From a virus, in IMG/VR virus record IMGVR_UViG_3300046003_002179, positions 1 to 27,836 of that record: a DNA stretch of 27,836 nt. The stretch is one strand, 5' to 3'. How positions within the stretch are numbered: the first letter of the stretch is position 1; every line of letters starts with the position of its first letter. Positions 8,182 through 15,976 of this stretch are shown one piece after another. The notes beneath the pieces are model-generated. The model was not told the DNA's origin, made no database searches, and worked only from the letters and a program-made list of their open reading frames with translations. A program made the position numbers and the translations under genes.

Positions 8182-8307
8182 GGGTATGTTGCTGGTTTGA
8201 TTACAAGTATGCAGGGGGGATTGAGTTCTCCCCACATACACCTTAACATACATTATGAATAAAGCATGACCCAATTAAATAAATGTATTAATTTAAAAAC
8301 AAGTATT
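8182..8307 (+). other. Non-coding spacer with imperfect GC-rich hairpin
   Basis: The spacer holds an imperfect hairpin, GTATG..GGGG (from 8207) pairing with CCCC.CATAC (to 8239) around a loop that includes TTGAGTT. No T tract follows, so it is not a normal terminator. Just before it, the first 23 bases of the spacer resemble a stretch of the capsid gene near 7883 (both read as GYVAGL in frame). An in-frame ATG at 8266 is possible for the next gene, but the better start is at 8308. Confidence 0.4.
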
Positions 8308-9102
8308 ATGGCATTAGTTGAAATTAGACCATTGGATATACCAAGATGGCATGGGAAAGAAGGTAAAGAAGCTTTCACTCAACCACACACAATTGAAGCA
8401 TTGTATGACCACAATTTAGGTGGTTATGCTACTGGCTTAACTGAAGAAGAAGCTGAGAAGTACGGCAAAAAGTTAGGTGTAGACCTTTCTAATACTTTCA
8501 ATCAAGACTCTTCCCACCCTTTTTGGGGTTCTAAAATGGGAAGAATAAAGTTGGAAAATGCAACTATGATTCTTGATGATTCAAAAGCATTAGAATTTGT
8601 TAAAGTAAGAGTGATGAAAGCTTCAAAGTATGTGGCTAATAGTCAGAAAGAGTATGATGAAGGATTGTTTCCTGAAGCAACACATGTAATCTATGATGAA
8701 TCTGAAGAGATTGGAATCAAGGCTACAAAAATCCAAAAGAAAAAGAAAGCTGTAAAACTTTCTTATGAGTTGGATAAAGCTTCTCAAGCCAACATTGTAC
8801 AAATCTTGACTGGAAAAAGTGTAAGAAACATGAGCCAAGACTTCATTGACATAGAAATTGATGAACTTGTCAACAACAGAACTGATGATTTTATAATGCA
8901 AGCTCAAATGGACAAAAAAGAATTGTCTATCAGAGGTGCTGTTTTAGAAGCAATCTTCAGAAACATTCTGACAAAAGAAGGAACATCAATATTTTATTTA
9001 AGTGATAAAATAGGGTTTGACTTTGAAAGTACCATTGAGTGGTTCAAAGACCCACAGAATCAGAATATGAAAGTGTCCATTTTGGATAAACTGAATAAGT
9101 AG
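8308..9102 (+). CDS. Conserved crAss-like structural-region protein, function unknown
   Basis: 264 residues when started at ATG 8308 (tattATGgca, MALVEIRPLDIPRWHG); a start at 8266 would add 14 residues with no conserved look. The N-terminus is rich in Trp, His and Pro, then comes HPFWGSKMGRIKLENATMIL at about 85-104 and a long charged helical region (KIQKKKKAVKLSYELDKA). The C-terminal half is helical with regularly spaced Ile/Leu and could be a protein-interaction domain. No catalytic motif is visible. Its position just downstream of the capsid gene and ahead of a ring-like protein suggests a head completion, connector or internal virion role, but that is inferred from context only. Confidence 0.65.
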   Translation: MALVEIRPLDIPRWHGKEGKEAFTQPHTIEALYDHNLGGYATGLTEEEAEKYGKKLGVDLSNTFNQDSSHPFWGSKMGRIKLENATMILDDSKALEFVKVRVMKASKYVANSQKEYDEGLFPEATHVIYDESEEIGIKATKIQKKKKAVKLSYELDKASQANIVQILTGKSVRNMSQDFIDIEIDELVNNRTDDFIMQAQMDKKELSIRGAVLEAIFRNILTKEGTSIFYLSDKIGFDFESTIEWFKDPQNQNMKVSILDKLNK

Positions 9103-9129
9103 TTTTCATAATTCTAAAACACAAGAGAG

Positions 9130-9849
9130 ATGAACATTAGAGAAATGCATTATGATTTTAAGCAAAAGCTTAATAAGATAGACTCTGAACAATACAGGAA
9201 TTTAAAAGTCCCTGAGATTGATTGGAAGCTAAATGAGGCAATAGATTTGTTTGTTAAAATTGTGGCACAGCCAAAAATTAAAGTTAATTTAGGCTTTGAA
9301 ATAAGTAGTAGAATTACAGATGATATTAGAAGTCTTGTTATTGATACTCTTTCTTTACCATTATCTGCGTTAGATAGTACACACTATCTTGCAACTTTAC
9401 CTTCTAACTATTTATACTATATAAGTATGGATAGCATGAAAATGAAAAAAGGTAATTGTACAGTTGATGCATTAAAGATTTTTGTGAGACAACATGATGA
9501 TAACTTCACAGCAAGTGTATTTGATAAATCTTCATTTGATTGGAGAGAAGTCAATATCAGATTCTACCAAGCTGGAATTAAAATTTATACTGAAGGAGAG
9601 TTCGAGGTTACACAAGCTTTACTTAGTTATATAAAGATTCCTGCAGTTGTTAATAACTGTGAGGATTACCCTCCATCAGGGTCTTATAAAACTTTAGCAG
9701 GTGTTACATTAACTGTCAATGTAAATTGTGATTTGCCTATTGAAACTCATAGAGAGATAGTAGATATTGCAGTTGCAATTACAACAGGAGATTTACAAAT
9801 TCCAGATTTACAAGTAAAAACGGGTAAAATGCAACTTAATCAGTTGTAA
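9130..9849 (+). CDS. Ring/adaptor-like connector protein
   Basis: 239 residues. The N-terminal 55 residues are helical with a pattern often seen at the start of Bacteroidota phage neck proteins (KIDSEQYRNLKVPEIDWKLN followed by EAIDLFV); the remainder is beta-rich, with a Tyr-rich strand LPSNYLYYISMDSMKMKKG near 95-113 and a C-terminal segment REIVDIAVAITTGDLQIPDL. Tail-tube or ring adaptors that stack below the portal typically combine an N-terminal helical hairpin with a beta-sandwich, and a second protein with similar architecture is encoded at 25883. The assignment to the ring/adaptor group is therefore reasonable, though which ring it would form cannot be told. The start lies 27 bases after the previous stop. 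Confidence 0.5.
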   Translation: MNIREMHYDFKQKLNKIDSEQYRNLKVPEIDWKLNEAIDLFVKIVAQPKIKVNLGFEISSRITDDIRSLVIDTLSLPLSALDSTHYLATLPSNYLYYISMDSMKMKKGNCTVDALKIFVRQHDDNFTASVFDKSSFDWREVNIRFYQAGIKIYTEGEFEVTQALLSYIKIPAVVNNCEDYPPSGSYKTLAGVTLTVNVNCDLPIETHREIVDIAVAITTGDLQIPDLQVKTGKMQLNQL

Positions 9850-9883
9850 ATTACTAATCTTAAATTATTAAAAATTAGAAATT

Positions 9884-10885
9884 ATGAGCAGACAAAGCGA
9901 TGTATTTCAAGTATTAGTTCCTACAACATTTGTAGCAAATGCAGCACCAGCTGCTTTAGCTTCATTAGCAGTAGGTACATTAGGATTTTATTCTTATCCT
10001 GATAACACCCCATTAAATCCTGCAACAGCTGCAGTTGGGACAGATTTTTATATGGCTGTTGGTATTACTAATCTTAAAGGACAAAGAGATGTAAACAAGT
10101 CAGCAGGAACTCACATTCAAGCAAAGCATATTATTGATGCTAACAAAAAAGCTTATGTTGCACCTGTGCAAATGGTTACAAATAACTCTTTAAAAGTTAT
10201 TCAATGTGGTAATGAAATTGGTGTAAAAATCGAAATCAGAAACCAACAAGCATACAGAGTTAATGGTTACAATCAAGTAGTTAAAAACTACCTTGTACCA
10301 ACTTCTGAGTGTGTTGATTGTAACACAACTTGTGAGGACACTAATTGTGCTGCAGTGCTTACTGCATTGGTAGCATTAATTAATAGTGACCCTGATGGTG
10401 TTGTAACTGCTACACAAGCTGTACCAACAGATTGTGATGGAACAACTTTAGATGGTAAACTTATCTTGACTGTAAATGCTCAAGCATTAGAAACTTTTTG
10501 TTCTATCAACTTGAACTATTTCACTCCAAGAGAAACTCTAATCATTGTAACTCCTATTGATGGTTTTGGACCAACAGTAATTGCTACTGAGATGGTTTAT
10601 GAAGAAGGTTCAGGATATGATGTTCAACAATTAGAGTATGAAGCAGGTGGATGGAATGGAAAACCAGGTCCATACAGAACTTATGCAAGTGGGCTGACCA
10701 GAAGTGGTTTCCAATACTTTGCAGTAGCTGCAACTCAGTACAGTGTTGTAAACATTAGTTATGACCAACATTCTGTTTCAGGGTGGAGAGGAGACATAGC
10801 TTTTGAAAGAACTATTGTTGCTAGTGATGATACCATTGCAAGTGCAGTTCTTGTAGCTGTAAAAAGAATTGGTGGATTAGCATAA
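9884..10885 (+). CDS. Putative auxiliary capsid or head decoration protein
   Basis: 333 residues, Ala/Val/Thr-rich with many short strands and little charge, as in capsid decoration or fibre-base proteins. A Cys cluster occurs at about 143-155 (ECVDCNTTCEDTNC), dividing an N-terminal domain (1-140, including VGTDFYMAVGITNLKGQRDV) from a C-terminal one rich in aromatic Gly motifs (GGWNGKPGPYRTYASGLTRS). The start is the ATG of gaaattATGagc. It is the last gene before the terminator at 10909-10941. In crAss-like phages an auxiliary capsid protein is encoded downstream of the major capsid gene, which fits here, but sequence alone does not prove it; a tail or fibre-anchor protein is the alternative. 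Confidence 0.45.
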   Translation: MSRQSDVFQVLVPTTFVANAAPAALASLAVGTLGFYSYPDNTPLNPATAAVGTDFYMAVGITNLKGQRDVNKSAGTHIQAKHIIDANKKAYVAPVQMVTNNSLKVIQCGNEIGVKIEIRNQQAYRVNGYNQVVKNYLVPTSECVDCNTTCEDTNCAAVLTALVALINSDPDGVVTATQAVPTDCDGTTLDGKLILTVNAQALETFCSINLNYFTPRETLIIVTPIDGFGPTVIATEMVYEEGSGYDVQQLEYEAGGWNGKPGPYRTYASGLTRSGFQYFAVAATQYSVVNISYDQHSVSGWRGDIAFERTIVASDDTIASAVLVAVKRIGGLA

Positions 10886-10908
10886 ACTTTTTATAAGTTA
10901 TTAAAACC

Positions 10909-10941
10909 AAAAATGGGGAGTATTTAATTCTCCCCATTTTT
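10909..10941 (+). terminator. Strong hairpin terminator
   Basis: Perfect 12-bp inverted repeat AAAAATGGGGAG (10909-10920) and CTCCCCATTTTT (10930-10941) around a 9-base loop; the 3' arm ends in TTTTT. It closes the 8308-10885 gene group and is followed by a candidate promoter, so a transcription-unit boundary lies here. Confidence 0.88.
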
Positions 10942-10965
10942 ATATGTTTACTTTACTTATTTCAC

Positions 10966-10977
10966 TAAATTTGTAAT
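10966..10977 (+). promoter_or_regulatory. Putative Bacteroidota-type promoter for the fibre genes
   Basis: TAAATTTG (10966-10973) followed by TAATAA matches the -7 consensus TAnnTTTG, directly after a terminator and 26 bases before the ATG at 10999. The -33 box is weak (TTTA around 10947-10950). Position after a terminator raises confidence. Confidence 0.42.
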
Positions 10978-10998
10978 AACTTAATAAACTCTTTTGAA

Positions 10999-12048
10999 AT
11001 GATAAACTATAGTGTAACATTCAAACAGGATGTTTATTCAATAAAAAATACAGGAACTAATCTTTTAAGCTTTGTTTTAGAAGCAATTAATGATTGTACC
11101 TCAGTAAATGCAGAAATTTCTACTGGAACTCTTCTAGCAAATGCAACCTACATACTTCCTCTTATATATGATTCAGTATATGAGATGACTGTAACAGATA
11201 CTGTTACTTTAGAAGTAGCAACTTTTCAAATCAATTATTTTGAAAATCTTGAACTTTCATTAATAGAAGACATTTACACAGTACTTTGTAACTGTAATTG
11301 TGGATGTGCTGATTGTGTTGATGTTAGTGCCAAACCTTGCCAAGACTTATTAACTGCTAAAGTAAGAACTGAAATGTATCTTTTACTTAGCAATCCTAGA
11401 TATACTGCTTATGTAGATATTGCAATGCAAACTGCTTTATGTTACACAAGACCTTCACTTTATTGTTCTCTTACAGAAGAATGGGTATCAGGTAATGCAG
11501 ATTACAATGAAAAACTAATAAAACAATTATTAGCTTTAAATTATTTAGCTATGTACTTCCAGGAGTTATCAGCTATTACTGTAACAGCAGATGTTGCCTA
11601 TTTAAATGAAAAGTTTAAAGTGGCTTCTCTTTTTTGCTGTATCACTAAATTAGATATTGATATTAATGCAGTAAAAGAATTAATAGATTCTACTTTAGGT
11701 ACTGTAACTATAAATGTTGGAGCTTATGTAAATGTGCCACCAACAACAGGAAATGTAACTTTAACAACTCCAAACAGAACTCCTTTAGTTTTACCTATTA
11801 GTGTCTTCCCTTATAATGATACAGAAGGTACACAAATACAAGCTATTAGAATTACCAGTCTTTTAGCAGGATTACCTATAGGCACTTTAAAATGGAATGG
11901 AGTAGATGTAGTAGTAGGACAAGTTATTACAGCTGTACAATTTGCAGCACACAATTTAGTATTCACACCACCTAATATAAACCTTGCTGATACAGATATC
12001 TTCACATATGCTGCACAGGATGGTAATGGTATTTGGTCAACTGATTAA
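10999..12048 (+). CDS. Multidomain fibre-anchor-like protein with Cys cluster and cadherin-like C-terminus
   Basis: 349 residues in three parts. Residues 1-95 form a small beta domain. A dense Cys cluster follows at about 97-107 (CNCNCGCADC), then a helical region (about 112-225, EMYLLLSNPRY, QLLALNYLAMYFQEL) that could be a trimerisation or attachment segment. Residues about 230-349 look like a cadherin/Ig-like domain, with VTINVGAYVNVPPTTGNVTL at the start and DTDIFTYAAQDGNG near the end. Similar bits head the next gene, whose first residues (GSVTINAGSYIPI) resemble this C-terminal module. These features fit an adhesin or fibre-attachment protein on head or tail. The Cys cluster could bind metal in the reducing cytoplasm or form disulfides in the virion. 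Function is inferred only. Confidence 0.45.
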   Translation: MINYSVTFKQDVYSIKNTGTNLLSFVLEAINDCTSVNAEISTGTLLANATYILPLIYDSVYEMTVTDTVTLEVATFQINYFENLELSLIEDIYTVLCNCNCGCADCVDVSAKPCQDLLTAKVRTEMYLLLSNPRYTAYVDIAMQTALCYTRPSLYCSLTEEWVSGNADYNEKLIKQLLALNYLAMYFQELSAITVTADVAYLNEKFKVASLFCCITKLDIDINAVKELIDSTLGTVTINVGAYVNVPPTTGNVTLTTPNRTPLVLPISVFPYNDTEGTQIQAIRITSLLAGLPIGTLKWNGVDVVVGQVITAVQFAAHNLVFTPPNINLADTDIFTYAAQDGNGIWSTD

Positions 12049-12050
12049 TT

Positions 12051-13511
12051 ATGGGAAGTGTAACAATAAATGCTGGAAGTTATATACCTATTATTATAGG
12101 TAGAGACACTGGAATTGGCAGTTCTTCTGGGAGTGCTTGTGGCTATGTAAGCAGAATGGTTATATATTATGATAGCAATTATAGTTTTGCTACTGTTCCT
12201 GTTATATGGTTAAATGCAAATGAAACAGGAGTTCCAGCTATAGGTTGGTATTCTCTTGATGCAATAGCTAGATACTGGGATGGAGTAGGATTTGTTACTT
12301 CTGTAGTTTGTGTTAATGCTACTCCTATTTCTTTAGGGTTTAATGTTGCAGCAGTAGGGTCTTGTACAGCAGTGGGAACTACTTATTATATTGCAGGAGG
12401 ACAAACTTTTGCAACTATGACTGCTATTTATACTGATGCAGCTTTAACAATCTTAGCACCAAATGGATATTATTCTAATGGGATTAATGTAAGACAATGG
12501 ACTGCACCAACAATGGGAGCTTCAGTTCTTTGTACTACTTCTATTCCAATAAGTTTAGGAGATGGGATAAGTTCAGGTTCAGCTTGTACTGATTTAGTAA
12601 GAACTACTTATTTTATAAATAATGCTTATACTTTCTTAACAACTCCTGTTATTTATCAAGATGCAAACTTGTTAATTCCTGTAGTTATTGGGTGGTATTC
12701 AGATGGTACAAATGCAAGATATTGGAATGGTAGTAGTTTAGGTACAGCCATAGCTTGTAATATTGGTACATATACTCTTTATAATTCAAGAACAACTTCA
12801 GTTTTATCTGGAACTTGTACTTCAGGAATAATTAGACCTATATGGATTTTAGCAACTGATACTTTTGCTACTGCAACTCAAATATGGAATAACAATGATG
12901 GAACAGGTATTCCTCCTATTGGTTATTATTCCTTTAGTCTGGAAGTAAGATATTGGAATGGACTTGTTTTAGGTCCTGTTCAAGCTTGTCCTACAGCTAC
13001 AACTTCTATTGGATTAAGTTTTGGAACTACAGCTGAGTTATCTTGTGCTGAACCTCTTCTTTTAGAATTTTGGTTTCCAACAGTTGATTTAACTTGGTCT
13101 AATGCTTCTTCAATAGGGACTGTTTCTTTCTATTTAGCTTCTCCTGAAGTCCCTCCTGTATCAGGTTTTTATACTGATTCTACAGGAATAGTTAGACAAT
13201 GGGATAGTGTAACAAGAAGTTTCTTAAGTACAACTACTTGTGCAACCCCCCCAACCTCATATGCTGTAAATATGACAACAGATAGTTGGGTTGATAATAG
13301 TTCAGCATGTGCTAATTATTTAACAATAGATTTAGAATTATTTAGTCCTGATAGTGTAATTATTCCTGGTAGTACAATATTATATATTGATAATACATTA
13401 ACAGTCGCATACACTGGTTTAGGATTATATCACATAACCTCTTATGGAGGAATAGTATCTATAGTAATAGAAGCAACAGGATTAGTGACAGAATATGGAA
13501 CACCATGTTAA
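12051..13511 (+). CDS. Six-repeat, cysteine-paired beta-rich decoration/fibre protein
   Basis: 486 residues with almost no Lys, built of six tandem repeats of about 75 residues after a 25-residue leader. Each repeat begins with a Cys, carries a pattern like TYYI-x-x-x-x-FAT-x-x-x-IY-x-DA, then GYYS-x-G-x-x-x-RYWNG, and ends with a second Cys about 57 residues after the first: C30/C87, C105/C161, C179/C236, C256/C313, C332/C397 and C420/C486. The final Cys is the last residue of the protein. Repeats of this kind are seen in surface and fibre proteins of Bacteroidota and their phages. The regular Cys pairs suggest one disulfide per repeat, formed after cell lysis. It begins two bases after the previous stop. 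Host or mucin glycan binding through the Trp/Tyr-rich faces is a guess. Confidence 0.5.
   Translation: MGSVTINAGSYIPIIIGRDTGIGSSSGSACGYVSRMVIYYDSNYSFATVPVIWLNANETGVPAIGWYSLDAIARYWDGVGFVTSVVCVNATPISLGFNVAAVGSCTAVGTTYYIAGGQTFATMTAIYTDAALTILAPNGYYSNGINVRQWTAPTMGASVLCTTSIPISLGDGISSGSACTDLVRTTYFINNAYTFLTTPVIYQDANLLIPVVIGWYSDGTNARYWNGSSLGTAIACNIGTYTLYNSRTTSVLSGTCTSGIIRPIWILATDTFATATQIWNNNDGTGIPPIGYYSFSLEVRYWNGLVLGPVQACPTATTSIGLSFGTTAELSCAEPLLLEFWFPTVDLTWSNASSIGTVSFYLASPEVPPVSGFYTDSTGIVRQWDSVTRSFLSTTTCATPPTSYAVNMTTDSWVDNSSACANYLTIDLELFSPDSVIIPGSTILYIDNTLTVAYTGLGLYHITSYGGIVSIVIEATGLVTEYGTPC
12138..13508 (+). repeat. Six tandem protein repeats of about 75 codons
   Basis: Codon units start near 12138, 12363, 12585, 12816, 13044 and 13308, each marked by the first Cys of a Cys pair and by an RYWNG- or RQW-type motif near its end. 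The repeats are diverged in DNA sequence, so they are old or under diversifying selection rather than freshly duplicated. Confidence 0.6.
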
Positions 13512-13528
13512 ATGAAAACCTTTAAATT

Positions 13529-13701
13529 ATGACAGTATAGCAGGAGGAACTAATGTAGCAATGGTATATTATATAGACTATGAAGGAAATCCAGCTACTG
13601 CTTTTTATGATGGACCATCAACTAGTGGATATACTCAAGTTAATTTTACTGCGACATCTATAACAGACCCAGGAGGTGCAGAAGTTTTAAATTGTACATA
13701 A
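13529..13701 (+). pseudogene. Small broken gene or sequence error: about 57-aa protein split by a frameshift
   Basis: An ATG at 13529 sits in the start context used by neighbouring genes (ttaaattATG) but its frame ends after three codons (ATG ACA GTA TAG). The adjacent frame is open from 13516 to TAA 13699-13701 and reads SIAGGTNVAMVYYIDYEGNP and onward, ending VLNCT. A single-base insertion near 13533 would fuse the start to this frame as MTSIAGGTNV. An intact 46-residue ORF can still start at ATG 13561. The protein is beta-rich and ends in a Cys-containing tail like its repeat-bearing neighbour, so it may be a detached fibre module. Real mutation, assembly error and simple use of ATG 13561 cannot be separated here. 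Confidence 0.45.
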
Positions 13702-13723
13702 CAAAATAAATAAATAAAAAATA

Positions 13724-15964
13724 ATGGCTAGTATTCCAAATCAAATAAAGTATCTATATGGGCAGGTAAAATGTTTAACTGTCCAAATAGACCAATGTTG
13801 TAATCAAGTGTTTGATTTTGTTCCTTATACAAATGCAGATAGAACTGTTGATTTAAATACTCAACAACTTCTTGTTGGACAAATAACAGCAAAATCTTTT
13901 ATTATTCCTCAAGTTGAAGACATTTCTGCAGCTAAAGGAATCCTTATTACTGTAGGAGGAGTGGGAACTATTAATAATCCTGATGGAATTGTTGTTATTA
14001 ACAATGGAAGAGAGAATTTAGGTGATGTTGGTTATTTAGGGTCTTTTATTACTTATTTAAGAAATACAGATAATATTGGATTTAGAGCAAGTTTAGAAGG
14101 AAATAGTGGGACTGGTTTTAGTGTATATATAGACCCTATTTCTGATAAAACAGGAAAAGCATTTATTGTTTCTGATGGGGATGATGGGGCTACTCTTTTT
14201 TTAGTTACTGAACTAGGAGATACTACAGCTAATTCCTTTATTAAAATAGGAGGTTTAGTAACTGAATATCTTATGGCAGATGGGTCTACTTCTTTAGGTG
14301 GAGGACTACCTACTCCTACTAATCTAGGATATACTCCTTCTCCAACTAATGGTATTGTAACTAGTTCTACAGGAACTGATGCAACTATTCCACTAGGGTC
14401 TAGTGTTAATGCAGGACTATTAAGTCCAAATGCTCAAACTTTTTATGGACAAAAAGTTATTGCCACTGGAGATTTAGGTTTTACTGATAGTTATTTATTA
14501 ACTAATGGTAGAATTAAATTAAGAAACAGTATTTGGACATTATTTGATGCAGATGATACTCCAACATTTACGGCAAGATTAAATCAATTTACTTTTTCAA
14601 ATGGAAATCATACTGCAGATTTAAAATTAAATTTATTAGTTACTACAAATCGAGAATATCAATTACCTGATAACTCTGGTACAATTGCATTAATATCTGA
14701 TTTAACAAACTATATTCCTCTTACAGGAACTACAGTTGGAAACCCTGTTACGGGTAATATAGTATTTATAGGCACAGACAAAGGAATTAGTATAAATAGT
14801 ATAGATAATGAAACTGGTAACGTTACAATATCAACAGATGGAGATGGATTACCTTATGTTAGATTAGGATTAACTGCTAGTGAAAATACTAGTACATTTA
14901 GAGCTGATAATATAAATACTAATAGTGTTTATCAACTGCCTAATGCTTCAGGTACAATGGCTCTATTGGAAGATTTAACTTTAAGAGTTTATGATGAAGG
15001 AAATGGAAATGGATATAGACTACAAGCAAGTAATCCTTTATACTTTGGTAATATTGGTGTTGATGCTGTAGATTTTTCTTATGCTGATGTAGATTCTCCT
15101 ATAGCTAATTATGGAGCAACAGGGTCTAGTTCATTTGCCACAGGTATTGATGTTATTGCAAGTGGTTATGCTTCTACTAGTTTTGGATTTAGAAATATTT
15201 CTGCAGGAGTAGGGGATTTTACTACTGGATTTAATAATCAATCAACAGGATATACAAATTTTTTAACAGGAATAGGGCATAGAGTTACTGGTATGAATGC
15301 TACTGTAGTAGGACAAGCTGCAGATATTATTACAAATTCAGTAGCAGATTTTAATATAGGAACTGATATAGTTTTTGCAGTAGGTAATGGAACTATTGCC
15401 AATGCTGACCCTACTTATACTGTACTAACAAGAAATACTGCTTTATTAGTAAGAAAAAATGGTGCAGTGGAAATAGAATCATCTGTGTCTGCAGCTTCAT
15501 TAATATTCCCTAATGGAATGGGAATTACAAATGTTTTTAATGCAGTGAGTCTTTTAGGATTTGGTGCTACTTATATGAAATTTGATATGGGCAGTTCAGG
15601 AAATGTTGTAATTAGTACATCATTAGCTGAATTTATTTTCACTAATGCAATGCAAGTATCAGCTTTAACAGTTTCACGTTCTGTTTCTTTTGCTATTATT
15701 AATAAAACTGCTAATTTTACATTAACAGTAGATAATAGAACAATAGAAGTAACAACAGCAAGTACTCAAACATTACCTACTGCTGTAAGTATACCTGGGA
15801 GAGAGTATAGAATTATAAATGCTAGTGTTGGAAATGTAATAGTTAATACTACATCTTCACAAACTATTGGGAATAAAAATGCAGAAACTAATACATCAAT
15901 TACCCTTCTACCTGAAGAGTGGTTAGATGTTATGAGTAATGGAAGTAATTGGAGAATAATTTAA
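13724..15964 (+). CDS. Large fibre protein with YadA-head-like repeats
   Basis: 746 residues, Gly/Asn/Thr-rich. The N-terminus (about 1-70: LYGQVKCLTVQIDQCCNQVF, then YTNADRTVDLNTQQL) resembles the leader of many Bacteroidota phage fibre proteins, with paired Cys at 25-26. The middle shows repeated beta segments containing YQLPDNSGTIALISD (about 310-324) and YQLPNASGTMALLED (about 406-420), which are near-duplicate modules. Residues about 461-540 carry YadA-head-like repeats (GSSSFATGIDVIASGYAS, TGFNNQSTGYTN). The C-terminal 70 residues (IPGREYRIIN to EEWLDVMSNGSNWRII) look like a capping domain found at the end of phage fibres. It is probably a trimeric head or tail fibre that contacts the host. 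The receptor cannot be told. Confidence 0.65.
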   Translation: MASIPNQIKYLYGQVKCLTVQIDQCCNQVFDFVPYTNADRTVDLNTQQLLVGQITAKSFIIPQVEDISAAKGILITVGGVGTINNPDGIVVINNGRENLGDVGYLGSFITYLRNTDNIGFRASLEGNSGTGFSVYIDPISDKTGKAFIVSDGDDGATLFLVTELGDTTANSFIKIGGLVTEYLMADGSTSLGGGLPTPTNLGYTPSPTNGIVTSSTGTDATIPLGSSVNAGLLSPNAQTFYGQKVIATGDLGFTDSYLLTNGRIKLRNSIWTLFDADDTPTFTARLNQFTFSNGNHTADLKLNLLVTTNREYQLPDNSGTIALISDLTNYIPLTGTTVGNPVTGNIVFIGTDKGISINSIDNETGNVTISTDGDGLPYVRLGLTASENTSTFRADNINTNSVYQLPNASGTMALLEDLTLRVYDEGNGNGYRLQASNPLYFGNIGVDAVDFSYADVDSPIANYGATGSSSFATGIDVIASGYASTSFGFRNISAGVGDFTTGFNNQSTGYTNFLTGIGHRVTGMNATVVGQAADIITNSVADFNIGTDIVFAVGNGTIANADPTYTVLTRNTALLVRKNGAVEIESSVSAASLIFPNGMGITNVFNAVSLLGFGATYMKFDMGSSGNVVISTSLAEFIFTNAMQVSALTVSRSVSFAIINKTANFTLTVDNRTIEVTTASTQTLPTAVSIPGREYRIINASVGNVIVNTTSSQTIGNKNAETNTSITLLPEEWLDVMSNGSNWRII

Positions 15965-15976
15965 CACCTAGAAATT

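Noticed and set aside
8182-8204. 23-base similarity to the capsid gene near 7883 as a direct repeat or attachment site
   Set aside because: It is short, carries three mismatches and has no integrase or insertion nearby; chance or an old duplication is enough.
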